Part shown: piece by piece, positions 7,701-16,056 of the stretch
Position numbering within the stretch: the stretch's first letter is position 1
Layout: every line of letters begins with the position of its first letter
Source: Candidatus Dadabacteria bacterium
GTDB lineage: Bacteria > Desulfobacterota_D > UBA1144 > Nemesobacterales > Nemesobacteraceae
Assembly (NCBI GenBank): GCA_028823955.1
Contig: JAPPFE010000014.1
Span: 1 to 32,000 of the forward strand
DNA: 32,000 bases
Direction of reading: 5' to 3'
The notes under the pieces: model-generated
What the model was told of the DNA's origin: nothing
The model's input: the letters and a program-made list of their open reading frames with translations, nothing else
Databases searched by the model: none
Translations under genes and position numbers: made by a program

Positions 7701-8674
7701 GTCGCGTCGCAGAGTCTATATACTGGATGAGCCGCTACGCCGAGCGCGCAGGGAACACTGCGAGGCTTATAAGCGTAAACCTAGGCCTCGCCATTGACAC
7801 CCATGACTCCGTTGAGCAGGAATGGGACCCCATAGTAAAGGTGACGGGAGACATGGAGCTTTTCAGAAGCCTTTATGACAGCACTACCCGGGAAAACGTA
7901 ATAAACTTCATGGTACTTGACCGCAACAACCCGAACTCGATCATCTCCTGCGTTAACTGCGCCCGTGAGAACGCAAGTTCCGTTAGGGAGATAATCTCTT
8001 CTGAGATGTGGCTTCTAATAAACCGCTTCTACCACAAGCTGAACAGCGACGAAGCCAAGCAGAAGCTGCTCGACAATCCCGGAAAGTTCTGCGAAGTGGC
8101 AAAAGTGCAGAGCCTTCTTTTTCACGGATCCGGGTACATAAGCATATCCCACGGCGAGGCGTGGCATTTCTCAGAACTCGGAAAGCAAATGGAACGAGCC
8201 GACAACACTTCCAGGATACTCGACGTCAAGTACTACACCCTGCTTCCCAAGGCTGAACTCGTGGGAACGTCGATAGACAACATGCAGTGGATAGCCCTTC
8301 TTAAATCGACAAGTGCCCTTGAGACCTACAAGGCGAAGCATCAACAGATATCCATAGGCAACGTGCTCGATTTTCTCATCCTTGATAACCAGTTTCCACG
8401 CTCGATAATCTACTGCGTTGGGCAGGCCGACGAGTCGCTTCACTGCATATCTAACAGTCCTGCCGGCTCCTATAACAACGAAACCGAAAAAGAGATGGGA
8501 AGGCTTCTATCGGATCTTCGGTTCATAAGCGTCGGGGAGATAATACAGCGTGGAATGCACGAGTACTTAAGCAGTTTTCAGTCCCACATAAACGAGGTCG
8601 GAAACCGCATATACGACGATTACTTCGGCTACAGCATAACAGACAGCACCCTTCGGGAGTTTGACAATATCTGA
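7694..8674 (+). CDS. Alpha-E domain protein (DUF403, COG2307) with probable ATC start
   Basis: An all-helical protein of the alpha-E family, the constant partner of the circularly permuted ATP-grasp enzyme. The diagnostic opening is LSRVAESIYWMSRYAERAGNTARLI, and later family blocks include NARENASSVREIIS-like, WHFSELGKQMERADNTSRILD and SALETYKAKH. Family members normally begin M-L-S-R-V-A; here that methionine position is ATC at 7694-7696. A perfect AGGAGG at 7682-7687 sits 6 nt before it, so an ATC start giving 326 residues fits best. The only other option is a TTG at 7646 adding 16 residues of basic, non-family sequence that overlap the upstream gene. Biochemical function is unknown; it is thought to act with the ATP-grasp protein. 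Confidence 0.88.
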   Translation: MLSRVAESIYWMSRYAERAGNTARLISVNLGLAIDTHDSVEQEWDPIVKVTGDMELFRSLYDSTTRENVINFMVLDRNNPNSIISCVNCARENASSVREIISSEMWLLINRFYHKLNSDEAKQKLLDNPGKFCEVAKVQSLLFHGSGYISISHGEAWHFSELGKQMERADNTSRILDVKYYTLLPKAELVGTSIDNMQWIALLKSTSALETYKAKHQQISIGNVLDFLILDNQFPRSIIYCVGQADESLHCISNSPAGSYNNETEKEMGRLLSDLRFISVGEIIQRGMHEYLSSFQSHINEVGNRIYDDYFGYSITDSTLREFDNI

Positions 8675-8686
8675 GAGAGGAAACAG

Positions 8687-9424
8687 ATGACTTTCTGCGT
8701 GGGAATGAGACTAAAAGAAGGGATAATCGGTCTTGCCGACAACCTCATAATAACGGGAAACGAAGCCATACGGGCAAAGAAAGTCACTACCCACAGGACC
8801 GGGGATAAATCGTTTTTCCTTATGACCTCGGGACTTCGCTCCGCGAGAGACAAGACTATTACCTATCTTGACGAGTCCCTTGAGCACTCCCAGGAATCCC
8901 TTGACCGCCTCTACAAGGCAGTGAACATTTTCTCAAGGGAGCTTCGGAGGGTGAAAGAGGAAGACGGTGAGGCTCTTTCCAAATCGGGGTTTACCTTCAA
9001 CATGTACTCCATAATAGGAGGGCAGTTCGAAAACGACCCCGAGCCCCAGCTTTTTCTCGTCTATCCCCAAGGAAACTGGATCAACGTGGGAACCACCTCT
9101 CCCTATGTTATAATAGGCGAGTCGAAATACGGAAAACCGATAATAAAAAGAACCCTTACCTACGACACCAGCCTCGATGTCGCGCTTCGCATCGCATACC
9201 TTGCGTTTGATTCAAGCCGCATAAACGCCATAGACGTCGATTTTCCGATAGACATCGTAGTCTACAGAAGCAATTCATTTTCCCTCGAGCAGTACAGGTT
9301 CAACGAAAACGAACTGGCAGATATATCCGATTGGTGGCAAGAGAGGCTCAGAAAATCGGCCGAGGAAATGCCCGCCGAATGGGTAAGAAAAATTCTTAAC
9401 AAAAGCCCGAAAAGTGCTGCTTAG
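8687..9424 (+). CDS. Anbu proteasome-type peptidase (COG3484)
   Basis: A 245-residue Ntn-hydrolase of the Anbu family, ancestral-type relatives of HslV and 20S proteasome subunits that assemble into open helical rings. After methionine removal the protein starts with Thr1 (TFCVGMRLKEGIIGLAD), giving Asp17, and a Lys-Lys pair at 30-31 that aligns with the HslV Lys33 if a two-residue gap is allowed. The TSGLRSARD segment corresponds to the G-rich substrate loop. Unlike HslV, the sequence continues to a long C-terminal region ending in a charged helix (WWQERLRKSAEEMP). AGAGAGGAAA lies about 5 nt before the ATG. It sits 12 nt after alpha-E and overlaps the transglutaminase gene by 11 nt, the typical cassette. 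Natural substrates are unknown. Confidence 0.92.
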   Translation: MTFCVGMRLKEGIIGLADNLIITGNEAIRAKKVTTHRTGDKSFFLMTSGLRSARDKTITYLDESLEHSQESLDRLYKAVNIFSRELRRVKEEDGEALSKSGFTFNMYSIIGGQFENDPEPQLFLVYPQGNWINVGTTSPYVIIGESKYGKPIIKRTLTYDTSLDVALRIAYLAFDSSRINAIDVDFPIDIVVYRSNSFSLEQYRFNENELADISDWWQERLRKSAEEMPAEWVRKILNKSPKSAA

Positions 9425-10295
9425 CATAGATCACAACACAACTTATTCCTATGGAAAAAAAGTGGTCCTAGCCCCTCACATCGTGAGGCTTTGCCCGAGA
9501 AACGGCGGGGGGCAAATGACTCATATGTTTTCGCTCAGGACGGATCCCCCCGAAGCAGGAAGAAGCGTGAACTCGGATCTTGACGGAAACACTACCGTTA
9601 CCCTATGGTTTATGGGCGAGTTCGACAGTCTTACAATCAATACCAGTTGCGTTGTCGAGACGCTTCGGGGAAACCCTTTTGATTTCATAGTTTCCGACGT
9701 AAGGTTCCTTGATCTGCCGATGAAATACCCTAGCGAGCAGAAGGCAGCTCTTCGCCCGTACCTGGCGGTGAGCAAAAAAACGGCCCTAGCGGTCTCGCCA
9801 CTTCGCGAAACGATTCTCTCGCAGACCATGGGAAAAACCACGGATTTTATTCTCTCGCTCTGTGAACACATACACGATAACTTTCCCCACGTTGTCAGGG
9901 AGCAGGGTGGCCCTTGGTCCGCAGAGAGAACCCTCGGGGAAAAAAGGGGGTCTTGCAGGGATCTCGTGGAGCTTTTCGCGGCCGTCTGTCGCTCGACGGG
10001 ACTTGCGTGCAGGCACGTAAGCGGCTATGCGCTCAGCGCAAGAAGAAAAAAAGGAGACGAGCTTCACGCCTGGGCCGAGGTCTACATACCGGGCGGAGGA
10101 TGGAGAGGCTATGATCCCTCTTCGGGTCTCGCAGTCTCAGACCGTCACGTCGCGGTCGCAAGCGGTCCCACCCACGGCCTCATCGCTCCCGTTTCAGGAA
10201 GTTTCTATGGGGACGGAGCCGAAGTCGAACTCCGGTTCCGTGTAAGGGTAAAAAAGACGGGGAAACGGGAGAAAAAAGCCCTAGGGCTTCTCTAG
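9414..10295 (+). CDS. Transglutaminase-like cysteine protease/transferase of the Anbu cassette
   Basis: A 293-residue protein with the N-terminal beta-sandwich region seen in bacterial transglutaminase-like proteins (IDHNTTYSYGKKVVLAPHIVRLCPR) and a C-terminal transglutaminase core. The catalytic triad is visible: Cys in KRGSCRDLVELF near residue 182, His in ELHAWAEVY near 219 and Asp in GYDPSSG near 235. These folds cleave or form amide bonds, and in this cassette the protein is expected to act on the same peptide substrate as the ATP-grasp partner; that is inference. The GTG start overlaps the Anbu gene by 11 nt and has no strong ribosome site, suggesting coupling. No signal peptide is seen, so it is likely cytoplasmic. 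Confidence 0.9.
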   Translation: MLLSIDHNTTYSYGKKVVLAPHIVRLCPRNGGGQMTHMFSLRTDPPEAGRSVNSDLDGNTTVTLWFMGEFDSLTINTSCVVETLRGNPFDFIVSDVRFLDLPMKYPSEQKAALRPYLAVSKKTALAVSPLRETILSQTMGKTTDFILSLCEHIHDNFPHVVREQGGPWSAERTLGEKRGSCRDLVELFAAVCRSTGLACRHVSGYALSARRKKGDELHAWAEVYIPGGGWRGYDPSSGLAVSDRHVAVASGPTHGLIAPVSGSFYGDGAEVELRFRVRVKKTGKREKKALGLL

Positions 10296-10322
10296 AGGAC
10301 AAAAATCCTACGATGAGTCCTC
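10295..10322 (+). terminator. Weak hairpin after the Anbu cassette
   Basis: GAGGAC (10295-10300) pairs with GTCCTC (10317-10322) around a 16-nt loop, directly at the stop codon of the transglutaminase gene. There is no T run, so it is at best a weak or factor-dependent terminator. Confidence 0.3.
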
Positions 10323-10333
10323 CTTAAAAGTCG

Positions 10334-10362
10334 TGCAATTACAATTTAATTCATGCTATAAT
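10334..10362 (+). promoter_or_regulatory. Extended -10 promoter for the TonB-dependent receptor
   Basis: A consensus TATAAT at 10357-10362 is preceded by TGC, giving an extended -10 (TGnTATAAT). At 17-bp spacing the -35 region is only TGCAAT, a weak match, as expected when the extended -10 does the work. It lies about 90 bp before the chosen receptor start. Confidence 0.6.
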
Positions 10363-10451
10363 GGGGATTTTAGAGGAAGGCCAAAAAAGCCACCGGGCAG
10401 TATTGGTAAATGCAGGTCATGCTATCGAAAAAAAGGGGGGAAGACATCTCA

Positions 10452-12758
10452 ATGGTTCGCAGAAAATTTAAATCCAGGTTAAAAGCACTCTTAGGCACTT
10501 TCGCTGTAGGCGCGGTTCTTACTCTTATAAGCGGCGTCTCGGCAAACGCCCAGGACGCATTCGGCGTAAGCAGCGTCCTGCTTGAGAAGATCACAGTCAC
10601 GGCGCGGAAACGGGAAGAGCCGATTCAGAACGTTCCCCTCTCGGTAACACATTTCAGCTCCGAGCAGATCGACGCTCTTAAGGTAAGGAACCTTGAAAGT
10701 CTTGCTGTAAAGATGCCCAACGTCGCGCTTGACGACATCGGCACCGTTGGGGGAATCGCTAACTTCTCCATTCGCGGACTCGGGATAAACAGCTCCATAC
10801 CGTCCGTTGACCCGACCGTGGGAGTGTTCGTCGACGGCGTGTATTTCGGGGCCAACATCGGCGGCGCCCTGTTCGACACGCTTGATATCGAGAGCATCGA
10901 GGTGCTTAGAGGTCCGCAGGGAATCCTTTTCGGGCGTAACGTGACCGGGGGCGCGATACTCATCAACACGAAGAAACCTGGAGACACTCTGGAGATGTCC
11001 TTTCGCACCTCTTTTGAGGGGGGAGGAGAGAGTCTCAACAGCTACTACATGGGCACGGTGGGAGGCCCTCTGGGCGAAACCGTTAGCGCCAGGATAACCG
11101 CGTACACAAACCAGGATAACGGCTGGTTCAAGAACCTCCACACCGGCAAAGCTTTCGGAGATTTAGACGTCCGAATGGTACGGCCGGTGCTCGTCTGGGA
11201 ACCCACAGACGACCTGAGCTTGGTGCTCCGATACCAGTACGATAGCATCGACGGCGACGGCCCCGCGGCACAGAACCACGCAAACGGATTCGGCGTCTCA
11301 AACGCGGCGGCTAACTTTGACCGAGACAGCCACGACTTCAGCATCAATAATGAAGGCAAAAGAGAAAACGAAGCTCATTTTTTCAGCGCCCAGATGGACT
11401 GGGACGTAGGTTTTGGCAACGGCACGATAACAAACATTTTCGGCTGGCGCGATTCAGAAACCTTCTCGTCAGTTGATCTCGACGCCTCGCCGCTTGAATT
11501 AATGAGCGCGCAGGCATGGAGCCATTACAGGCAGTGGAGTAACGAACTGCGTTACACGGGCAGGTTTTTTGAAAGACTCAATGCTACCGCAGGAGTCTAT
11601 TATTTCAGCAACAAGATCAACTACCACGAGCATCGATCTCTTCTTACCGCCGCTATTGCGGCATCGGGTCTTCCCTTCCCGCCAGGGACGGACGTGTCCC
11701 AGTTCGGAGGCGGAAACTACGACGTTGAAACTCTGGGCCTCTTCCTCTCTCTGGACTATGATCTTACAAGCCAGCTGACGCTCACCGCGGGTACCCGGTA
11801 CACGCGTGACAAAAGAGATGGCGAAATAGCTTTGATTCCCACCAGCAGTCCCCTTGCGCCGCTACCGTCTTGCAATATCGTCGAAGGTCCCGCCTGCGAG
11901 TTTGATTTCATAGATGAGGAGACATGGCACAGCTGGTCGCCCAAGGTCGGCGCCACTTATTACATAAGCGGCGAAGCCAACGTTTACGGACACTGGACCA
12001 GAGGATTTCGCTCCGGAGGCTATAACCTTCGCAACCTTTCGCCCATCCACTCCCCGGGACCGTACGATGAAGAGACAATCGACAGCTTCGAGGCCGGATT
12101 CAAGGTCACAAAAGACCGCGGCCGTCTATACGGAGCAGCCTTCTACAACATGATTGATGACATGCAAAGGGAAATTAACTTTCCCGATCCAGCACTCGGT
12201 ATAGTTCAGTTGATCGACAACACCGCCGATGTTGAGGCCTACGGCTTTGAGCTTGACGGCCTGTTCGCCATAGCGGAGAACCTGTTCGTGATCGGCTCCG
12301 TAGGGTACGTCAATCCCGAGTACACCAAAGTAAAACATGACCTTAATCGAGACGGGACTCTTGACGTAAAAGATCTGGCTTTAGAGCTTCCCCGCGCCGC
12401 GAAGTGGACTTACAGCGTGGGACTCACACACGACACGGGAGCAGCCAGCTGGGGGCGGATGACGTCCCGAATAAGCTACGCTTACCGCGACAAGTCATAC
12501 TTCACCGATGACAACAGGGGCTATATACTGGAGCAGAACATACTTGACGCCGGGATTGACATCATTCCCGCAAACGGCCGGTTCTCAATCGGCCTTTACG
12601 GCAAGAACCTGCTTGACGAAGTCAAGCATGGGGGCGACAGCACGCTGCCCAGCACCTTGGGCCTTCCACCTCTGTCGGCACCTCTTGGCGGCACGTTCTC
12701 ACCGCTTGCAAAAGGCAGGATCTTCGGAGTTCAGCTGACCTACCGGCACAAGAGCTGA
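10452..12758 (+). CDS. TonB-dependent outer-membrane receptor
   Basis: A 768-residue outer-membrane active-transport receptor. A basic signal peptide (MVRRKFKSRLKALLGTF..., ending SANA before QDA) is followed by a TonB box region EKITVTARKREEPIQNVPLSVT, a plug domain (IRGLG, PTVGVFVDGVYF, IEVLRGPQGILFGRNVTGGAI) and a long beta-barrel with YTRDKRDG-like and GFRSGGYN blocks, closing with a final strand FGVQLTYRHKS. The start at 10452 is preferred because GGGGGGAAG lies about 9 nt upstream and the signal peptide then begins at residue 1; an earlier ATG at 10410 adds a 14-residue non-signal extension. The style matches the large iron-complex receptor group common in sphingomonads and sponge or marine bacteria. 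The ligand cannot be told. No tonB, exbB or exbD is in the window. Confidence 0.93.
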   Translation: MVRRKFKSRLKALLGTFAVGAVLTLISGVSANAQDAFGVSSVLLEKITVTARKREEPIQNVPLSVTHFSSEQIDALKVRNLESLAVKMPNVALDDIGTVGGIANFSIRGLGINSSIPSVDPTVGVFVDGVYFGANIGGALFDTLDIESIEVLRGPQGILFGRNVTGGAILINTKKPGDTLEMSFRTSFEGGGESLNSYYMGTVGGPLGETVSARITAYTNQDNGWFKNLHTGKAFGDLDVRMVRPVLVWEPTDDLSLVLRYQYDSIDGDGPAAQNHANGFGVSNAAANFDRDSHDFSINNEGKRENEAHFFSAQMDWDVGFGNGTITNIFGWRDSETFSSVDLDASPLELMSAQAWSHYRQWSNELRYTGRFFERLNATAGVYYFSNKINYHEHRSLLTAAIAASGLPFPPGTDVSQFGGGNYDVETLGLFLSLDYDLTSQLTLTAGTRYTRDKRDGEIALIPTSSPLAPLPSCNIVEGPACEFDFIDEETWHSWSPKVGATYYISGEANVYGHWTRGFRSGGYNLRNLSPIHSPGPYDEETIDSFEAGFKVTKDRGRLYGAAFYNMIDDMQREINFPDPALGIVQLIDNTADVEAYGFELDGLFAIAENLFVIGSVGYVNPEYTKVKHDLNRDGTLDVKDLALELPRAAKWTYSVGLTHDTGAASWGRMTSRISYAYRDKSYFTDDNRGYILEQNILDAGIDIIPANGRFSIGLYGKNLLDEVKHGGDSTLPSTLGLPPLSAPLGGTFSPLAKGRIFGVQLTYRHKS

Positions 12759-12772
12759 CGGACCGGCAATTG

Positions 12773-12784
12773 CGCCCCGGGGCG
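12773..12784. repeat. 12-bp GC palindrome CGCCCCGGGGCG
   Basis: A perfect palindrome 15 bp after the receptor stop codon. It has no loop and no T run, so it is not a standard terminator by itself. It may be a protein-binding site or chance. Confidence 0.35.
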
Positions 12785-12848
12785 ATTATGAGCGGTCGCA
12801 GTCGCGGTGGCTGAAACGAGAATTCCCAGGCGGAAATCCCTTCTCCAT

Positions 12849-12874
12849 CCCTGAGGCGTTTTTGCGTCCTCGGG
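12849..12874 (+). terminator. Imperfect hairpin, possible terminator between receptor and argB
   Basis: CCC-T-GAGG-CG (12849-12858) pairs with CG-T-CCTC-GGG (12865-12874) with one bulged T on each side and a 6-nt TTTTTG loop. It is followed by GATTTCTT rather than a clean T run. A terminator for the receptor transcript is plausible but unproven. Confidence 0.35.
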
Positions 12875-12953
12875 AGATTTCTTGACCCCGGATACTGCTG
12901 TTTTCTTTTCGGCCCCGAAACCCAAATTCTCATATATGATTATCCTTGAAGTG

Positions 12954-12983
12954 TTGTAATAAAAACCCCGGTTGCTATATAAT
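12954..12983 (+). promoter_or_regulatory. Promoter of the argBDF operon
   Basis: TTGTAA (12954-12959) and TATAAT (12978-12983) are 18 bp apart; the overlapping TATATA at 12976 carries a TGC extension. Transcription would start close to 12990, giving a short leader that contains the argB ribosome site AGGAG. No arginine operator was recognised. Confidence 0.6.
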
Positions 12984-13010
12984 GTTTTTTTTCGCAGAAA
13001 GGAGTTTTTC

Positions 13011-13892
13011 ATGAACAGTTCAGCCCAGAGGGCGGAAATACTGGTTGAGGCCCTTCCCTACATAGAGGCGTTTCACGGCAAAACCGTCGTGGTCAAATAC
13101 GGCGGAAGCTTAGCCAAGACGGATCTTTCAAATTTCGTGCGCGACCTCATACTGATGAAGTACGTCGGGATAAAACCGGTAGTAGTGCACGGAGGAGGAC
13201 CCCAGATTCAGGAGTATCTCGACACTATGGGAATAAAATCCGACTTCATAGCCGGACTCCGCGTTACCAGCAGAGAGGTAATGGAAGTGGTCGAGATGGT
13301 GCTTGTCGGAAAGATAAACCAGCAGATCGTAACGTCGATAAACCGCCACCAGATGGAAACGGTGGGGCTCTCAGGCAAGGAAGGAAAGCTTATAAAAGCT
13401 AAAAAGTTCGACCTTCACAAATTCGCCGCCAAACACCGTATAGATATTGCCGAGGACGCAGACCTCGGCTACGTGGGCGAAGTTCAGGAAGTAAATCCCG
13501 AGGTAATCAGGGTGCTTGAAGGCAAAGATATCATTCCGATTATAGCTCCCATAGGGTTGGGGGAGGACGGAACCACCTACAACATAAATGCGGACCACGT
13601 GGCGGGGAAAATAGCGGGAGCGCTTCGCGCTGCAAAGCTCATACTGCTGACCAACGTTGACGGCATCCTAGACAAGAAAGGAAAACTCATATCCTCCGTG
13701 ACTAAAAAGCAGGCTGAGAAACTTATCAGGGACGGGACGATAAACAGCGGAATGATCCCCAAGGTGATGTGCGCGCTTGAGGCTCTGGAAGAAGGGGTCA
13801 GCAAGGTGCACATAATAAACGGGGGAGTAAAAAGGGCTCTCATACTTGAGCTTCTTACAAATCTGGGAATAGGGACGGAGATAACCCTTTGA
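13011..13892 (+). CDS. argB: Acetylglutamate kinase
   Basis: A 293-residue amino-acid kinase that phosphorylates N-acetyl-L-glutamate, the second step of arginine synthesis. Signatures are VVVKYGGS (27-33) for phosphate binding, VVVHGGGPQI (about 57-66), NINADHVAGKIAGAL for substrate and nucleotide contacts, and a C-terminal HIINGGVKRALILELL. It has the N-terminal helix region (ILVEALPYIEAFHGKT) and the GLSGKEG segment found in arginine-inhibited, hexameric kinases, so feedback control is likely. The ATG at 13011 has AGGAG 6-7 nt upstream; a longer frame from 12972 would start inside the promoter. argD follows 11 nt after the stop. Confidence 0.96.
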   Translation: MNSSAQRAEILVEALPYIEAFHGKTVVVKYGGSLAKTDLSNFVRDLILMKYVGIKPVVVHGGGPQIQEYLDTMGIKSDFIAGLRVTSREVMEVVEMVLVGKINQQIVTSINRHQMETVGLSGKEGKLIKAKKFDLHKFAAKHRIDIAEDADLGYVGEVQEVNPEVIRVLEGKDIIPIIAPIGLGEDGTTYNINADHVAGKIAGALRAAKLILLTNVDGILDKKGKLISSVTKKQAEKLIRDGTINSGMIPKVMCALEALEEGVSKVHIINGGVKRALILELLTNLGIGTEITL

Positions 13893-13903
13893 GGTCAGGG
13901 AAA

Positions 13904-15097
13904 ATGGAAGACTCGCGGGGAAAATACCTGATGGAGACCTACAGCCGTCTTCCCATAACGATGCGGAAGGGAAGCGGTTCGTGGCTCTGGGATACGGAAG
14001 GGAAAAAGTATCTTGACTACACGGCCGGGATAGCCGTTAACAACCTCGGGCACTGTCACCCTAGTATCACGGACGCCATAACATCCCAGGCTGCCACTCT
14101 GATTCACACCTCAAACCTCTTTAACATAGAAAACCAGAGTGCACTCTCCGAGATGCTCGTTTCAAACTCGTTTGCGGACAAGGTGTTTTTCTGTAACAGC
14201 GGAACCGAAGCCGTTGAAGGCTCGATAAAGCTCGCCAGGAAATGGGGAGCGCAAAACGGCGGAAAATTCGCGGTCATTTCAACCGAAGGAGCCTTTCACG
14301 GAAGGACTTTCGGGGCGCTTAGCGCCACGGAATCTGAAAAATACAGGGAGGGGTTCTCCCCTTTCCTTGAAGGATTCCACTTCGCTCCCTACGCGGACCC
14401 CGAGGCGATAGCACGCCTGGCCTCGGAGACAAACCCCTGCGCGGTCATTCTCGAACCGGTGCAGGGAGAAAACGGAGTCATCGTTCCGCCCCCCGGGTAT
14501 CTAAAGCAGGTAGAGGAGATATGTGGGAAAAGCGACATGTTGCTCATACTTGATGAGATCCAGGTCGGTATGGGAAGGACGGGAAGACTGTTCGCCTACG
14601 AGCACGAGGACATAAGGCCCGACATAGTGGCGCTCGCAAAGGCTCTCGGCGGCGGAATGCCGTGCGGAGCGGTCCTGGCTAGGGAGGACGTGGCGAAGCA
14701 CTTCACTCCCGGGGTCCACGGAAGCACTTTCGGTGGAAATCCCCTGGCCGCGGGGGCGGCCTGCGCCTCGATCGAAACAATACTTCGGGAAAACCTGCCC
14801 GAAAAAGCGGGAGAACTCGGAGACTATTTTCTTGGCAAGCTTGAAGATGTCCGGAAAAAATATTCCGAGCATATAACAGAGGTAAGGGGAAAGGGGCTTA
14901 TAATCGGGGTTGAGTTCTCAGACGGGACCTTCGCCCGGAACTGTTTTTCGATCTCAGTTAAAAACGGGCTTCTAGTTATACTTACTGTCGAGCGCGTGTT
15001 TCGGATTCTTCCTCCGCTTAACACAAACAAAGAAGAAATTGACTTTGCCGTCGATGTCATAACGAAATCCATCGAGGAGGTGGTTTCTAGTGGGTAG
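13904..15097 (+). CDS. argD: Acetylornithine aminotransferase
   Basis: A 397-residue class-III PLP aminotransferase converting N-acetylglutamate semialdehyde to N-acetylornithine. It shows YLDYTAGIAVNNLGHCHP, SGTEAVEGSIKLARKW for phosphate binding, EGAFHGRTFGAL, the LDEIQVGMGRTG block with the PLP-ring Asp, and the Schiff-base lysine in ALAKALGGGMPCG (about Lys246). The ATG at 13904 is preferred over a TTG at 13889 because GAGG and AGGG lie just upstream and the family N-terminus begins near there. Family members also act on succinylornithine or succinyl-diaminopimelate, but placement between argB and argF fixes the arginine role. Its end overlaps argF by 8 nt. Confidence 0.95.
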   Translation: MEDSRGKYLMETYSRLPITMRKGSGSWLWDTEGKKYLDYTAGIAVNNLGHCHPSITDAITSQAATLIHTSNLFNIENQSALSEMLVSNSFADKVFFCNSGTEAVEGSIKLARKWGAQNGGKFAVISTEGAFHGRTFGALSATESEKYREGFSPFLEGFHFAPYADPEAIARLASETNPCAVILEPVQGENGVIVPPPGYLKQVEEICGKSDMLLILDEIQVGMGRTGRLFAYEHEDIRPDIVALAKALGGGMPCGAVLAREDVAKHFTPGVHGSTFGGNPLAAGAACASIETILRENLPEKAGELGDYFLGKLEDVRKKYSEHITEVRGKGLIIGVEFSDGTFARNCFSISVKNGLLVILTVERVFRILPPLNTNKEEIDFAVDVITKSIEEVVSSG

Positions 15098-16007
15098 GAA
15101 TCTTCTTGCCGTCTCAGATCTTGAAAAAAGCGAGATCAGGGAAATAATCCGCCGCTCTGGCGAACTGAAGGAACTGAAAAAACAGGGCGAGAGCCCAAGA
15201 AGCCTCGCGGGCATGTCAGTGGGTCTTCTTTTTGAAAAACAATCGACCAGAACGAGGCTTTCCTTCGAAGCGGGCCTTTTCGACCTAGGCGCCCGGGGGA
15301 TTTACATGAATCCGGCGGATACCCAGCTCGGAAGGGGGGAAACCATAGCCGACACGGCGAAGATCCTCTCCTCCTACCTCGACGGGATAATAATAAGGAC
15401 GTACGGACAGGAAAAAGCCCTCGAACTCGCGGAGAACTCGACAGTCCCCGTGATAAACGCCCTTACCGACCTTGAACATCCGACGCAGATAATCTCCGAT
15501 CTCTTTTCAATCTCGGAGCAGGGAATAAACCCCGAGAAGTTCAAGCTTGCCTTTCTCGGCGACGGGAACAATATAGCCAATTCCTTCATGGCCGCCTCCG
15601 CGATAATGGGCTTTGACCTTTCGCTTGCGGTTCCCCCGGGATATGAGCCCAACCCGGCGATTATGGGCGAGGTCTCAGAACAAGGAAACTCGGAAATTGA
15701 AGTCACCCACGACCCCGCCTCTGCGGTAAGGGACGCTGACGTGATCTACACCGACGTCTGGGTAAGCATGGGTGAAGAGGGAAAAGGCACCGAGATTTTC
15801 AGGCCTTTTCAGGTAAACGAGAAACTTCTTTCCTCCTGCCGCAAAAAGCCCCTGATAATGCACTGTCTTCCGGCTCACAGGGGGGAAGAGATAACCGCAG
15901 GAGTAATGGACAGTTCCAGCTGCATCGCCTTCACTCAGGCCGAAAACAAGCTTCACGCGGGAAAAGCCATACTTGAATTCTGCCTTCTTGATTACCTCGC
16001 ATCCTAA
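15090..16007 (+). CDS. argF: Ornithine carbamoyltransferase
   Basis: A 305-residue anabolic enzyme making citrulline from ornithine and carbamoyl phosphate. The carbamoyl-phosphate site is FEKQSTRTRLSFE (STRTR at 52-56) with HPTQ at 130-133; the ornithine loop is DVWVSMG (222-228); and the catalytic HCLPAHRGEE begins at 258. The SMG loop and HCLP motif distinguish it from aspartate carbamoyltransferase. The GTG start at 15090 overlaps the last codons of argD, with GAGGAGG about 9 nt upstream. The operon ends here, converging on uvrC after 49 nt. argC, argJ, argG and argH are not in the window. Confidence 0.96.
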   Translation: MGRNLLAVSDLEKSEIREIIRRSGELKELKKQGESPRSLAGMSVGLLFEKQSTRTRLSFEAGLFDLGARGIYMNPADTQLGRGETIADTAKILSSYLDGIIIRTYGQEKALELAENSTVPVINALTDLEHPTQIISDLFSISEQGINPEKFKLAFLGDGNNIANSFMAASAIMGFDLSLAVPPGYEPNPAIMGEVSEQGNSEIEVTHDPASAVRDADVIYTDVWVSMGEEGKGTEIFRPFQVNEKLLSSCRKKPLIMHCLPAHRGEEITAGVMDSSSCIAFTQAENKLHAGKAILEFCLLDYLAS

Positions 16008-16056
16008 AACGCCGACACTTTTCGTTCAGCAGAAAGAAGATGGATTCGCCGTCCGG

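Noticed and set aside
10277-10290. Palindrome AAGCCCTAGGGCTT as a terminator
   Set aside because: It is inside the transglutaminase coding sequence, with a 4-nt loop and no following T run.
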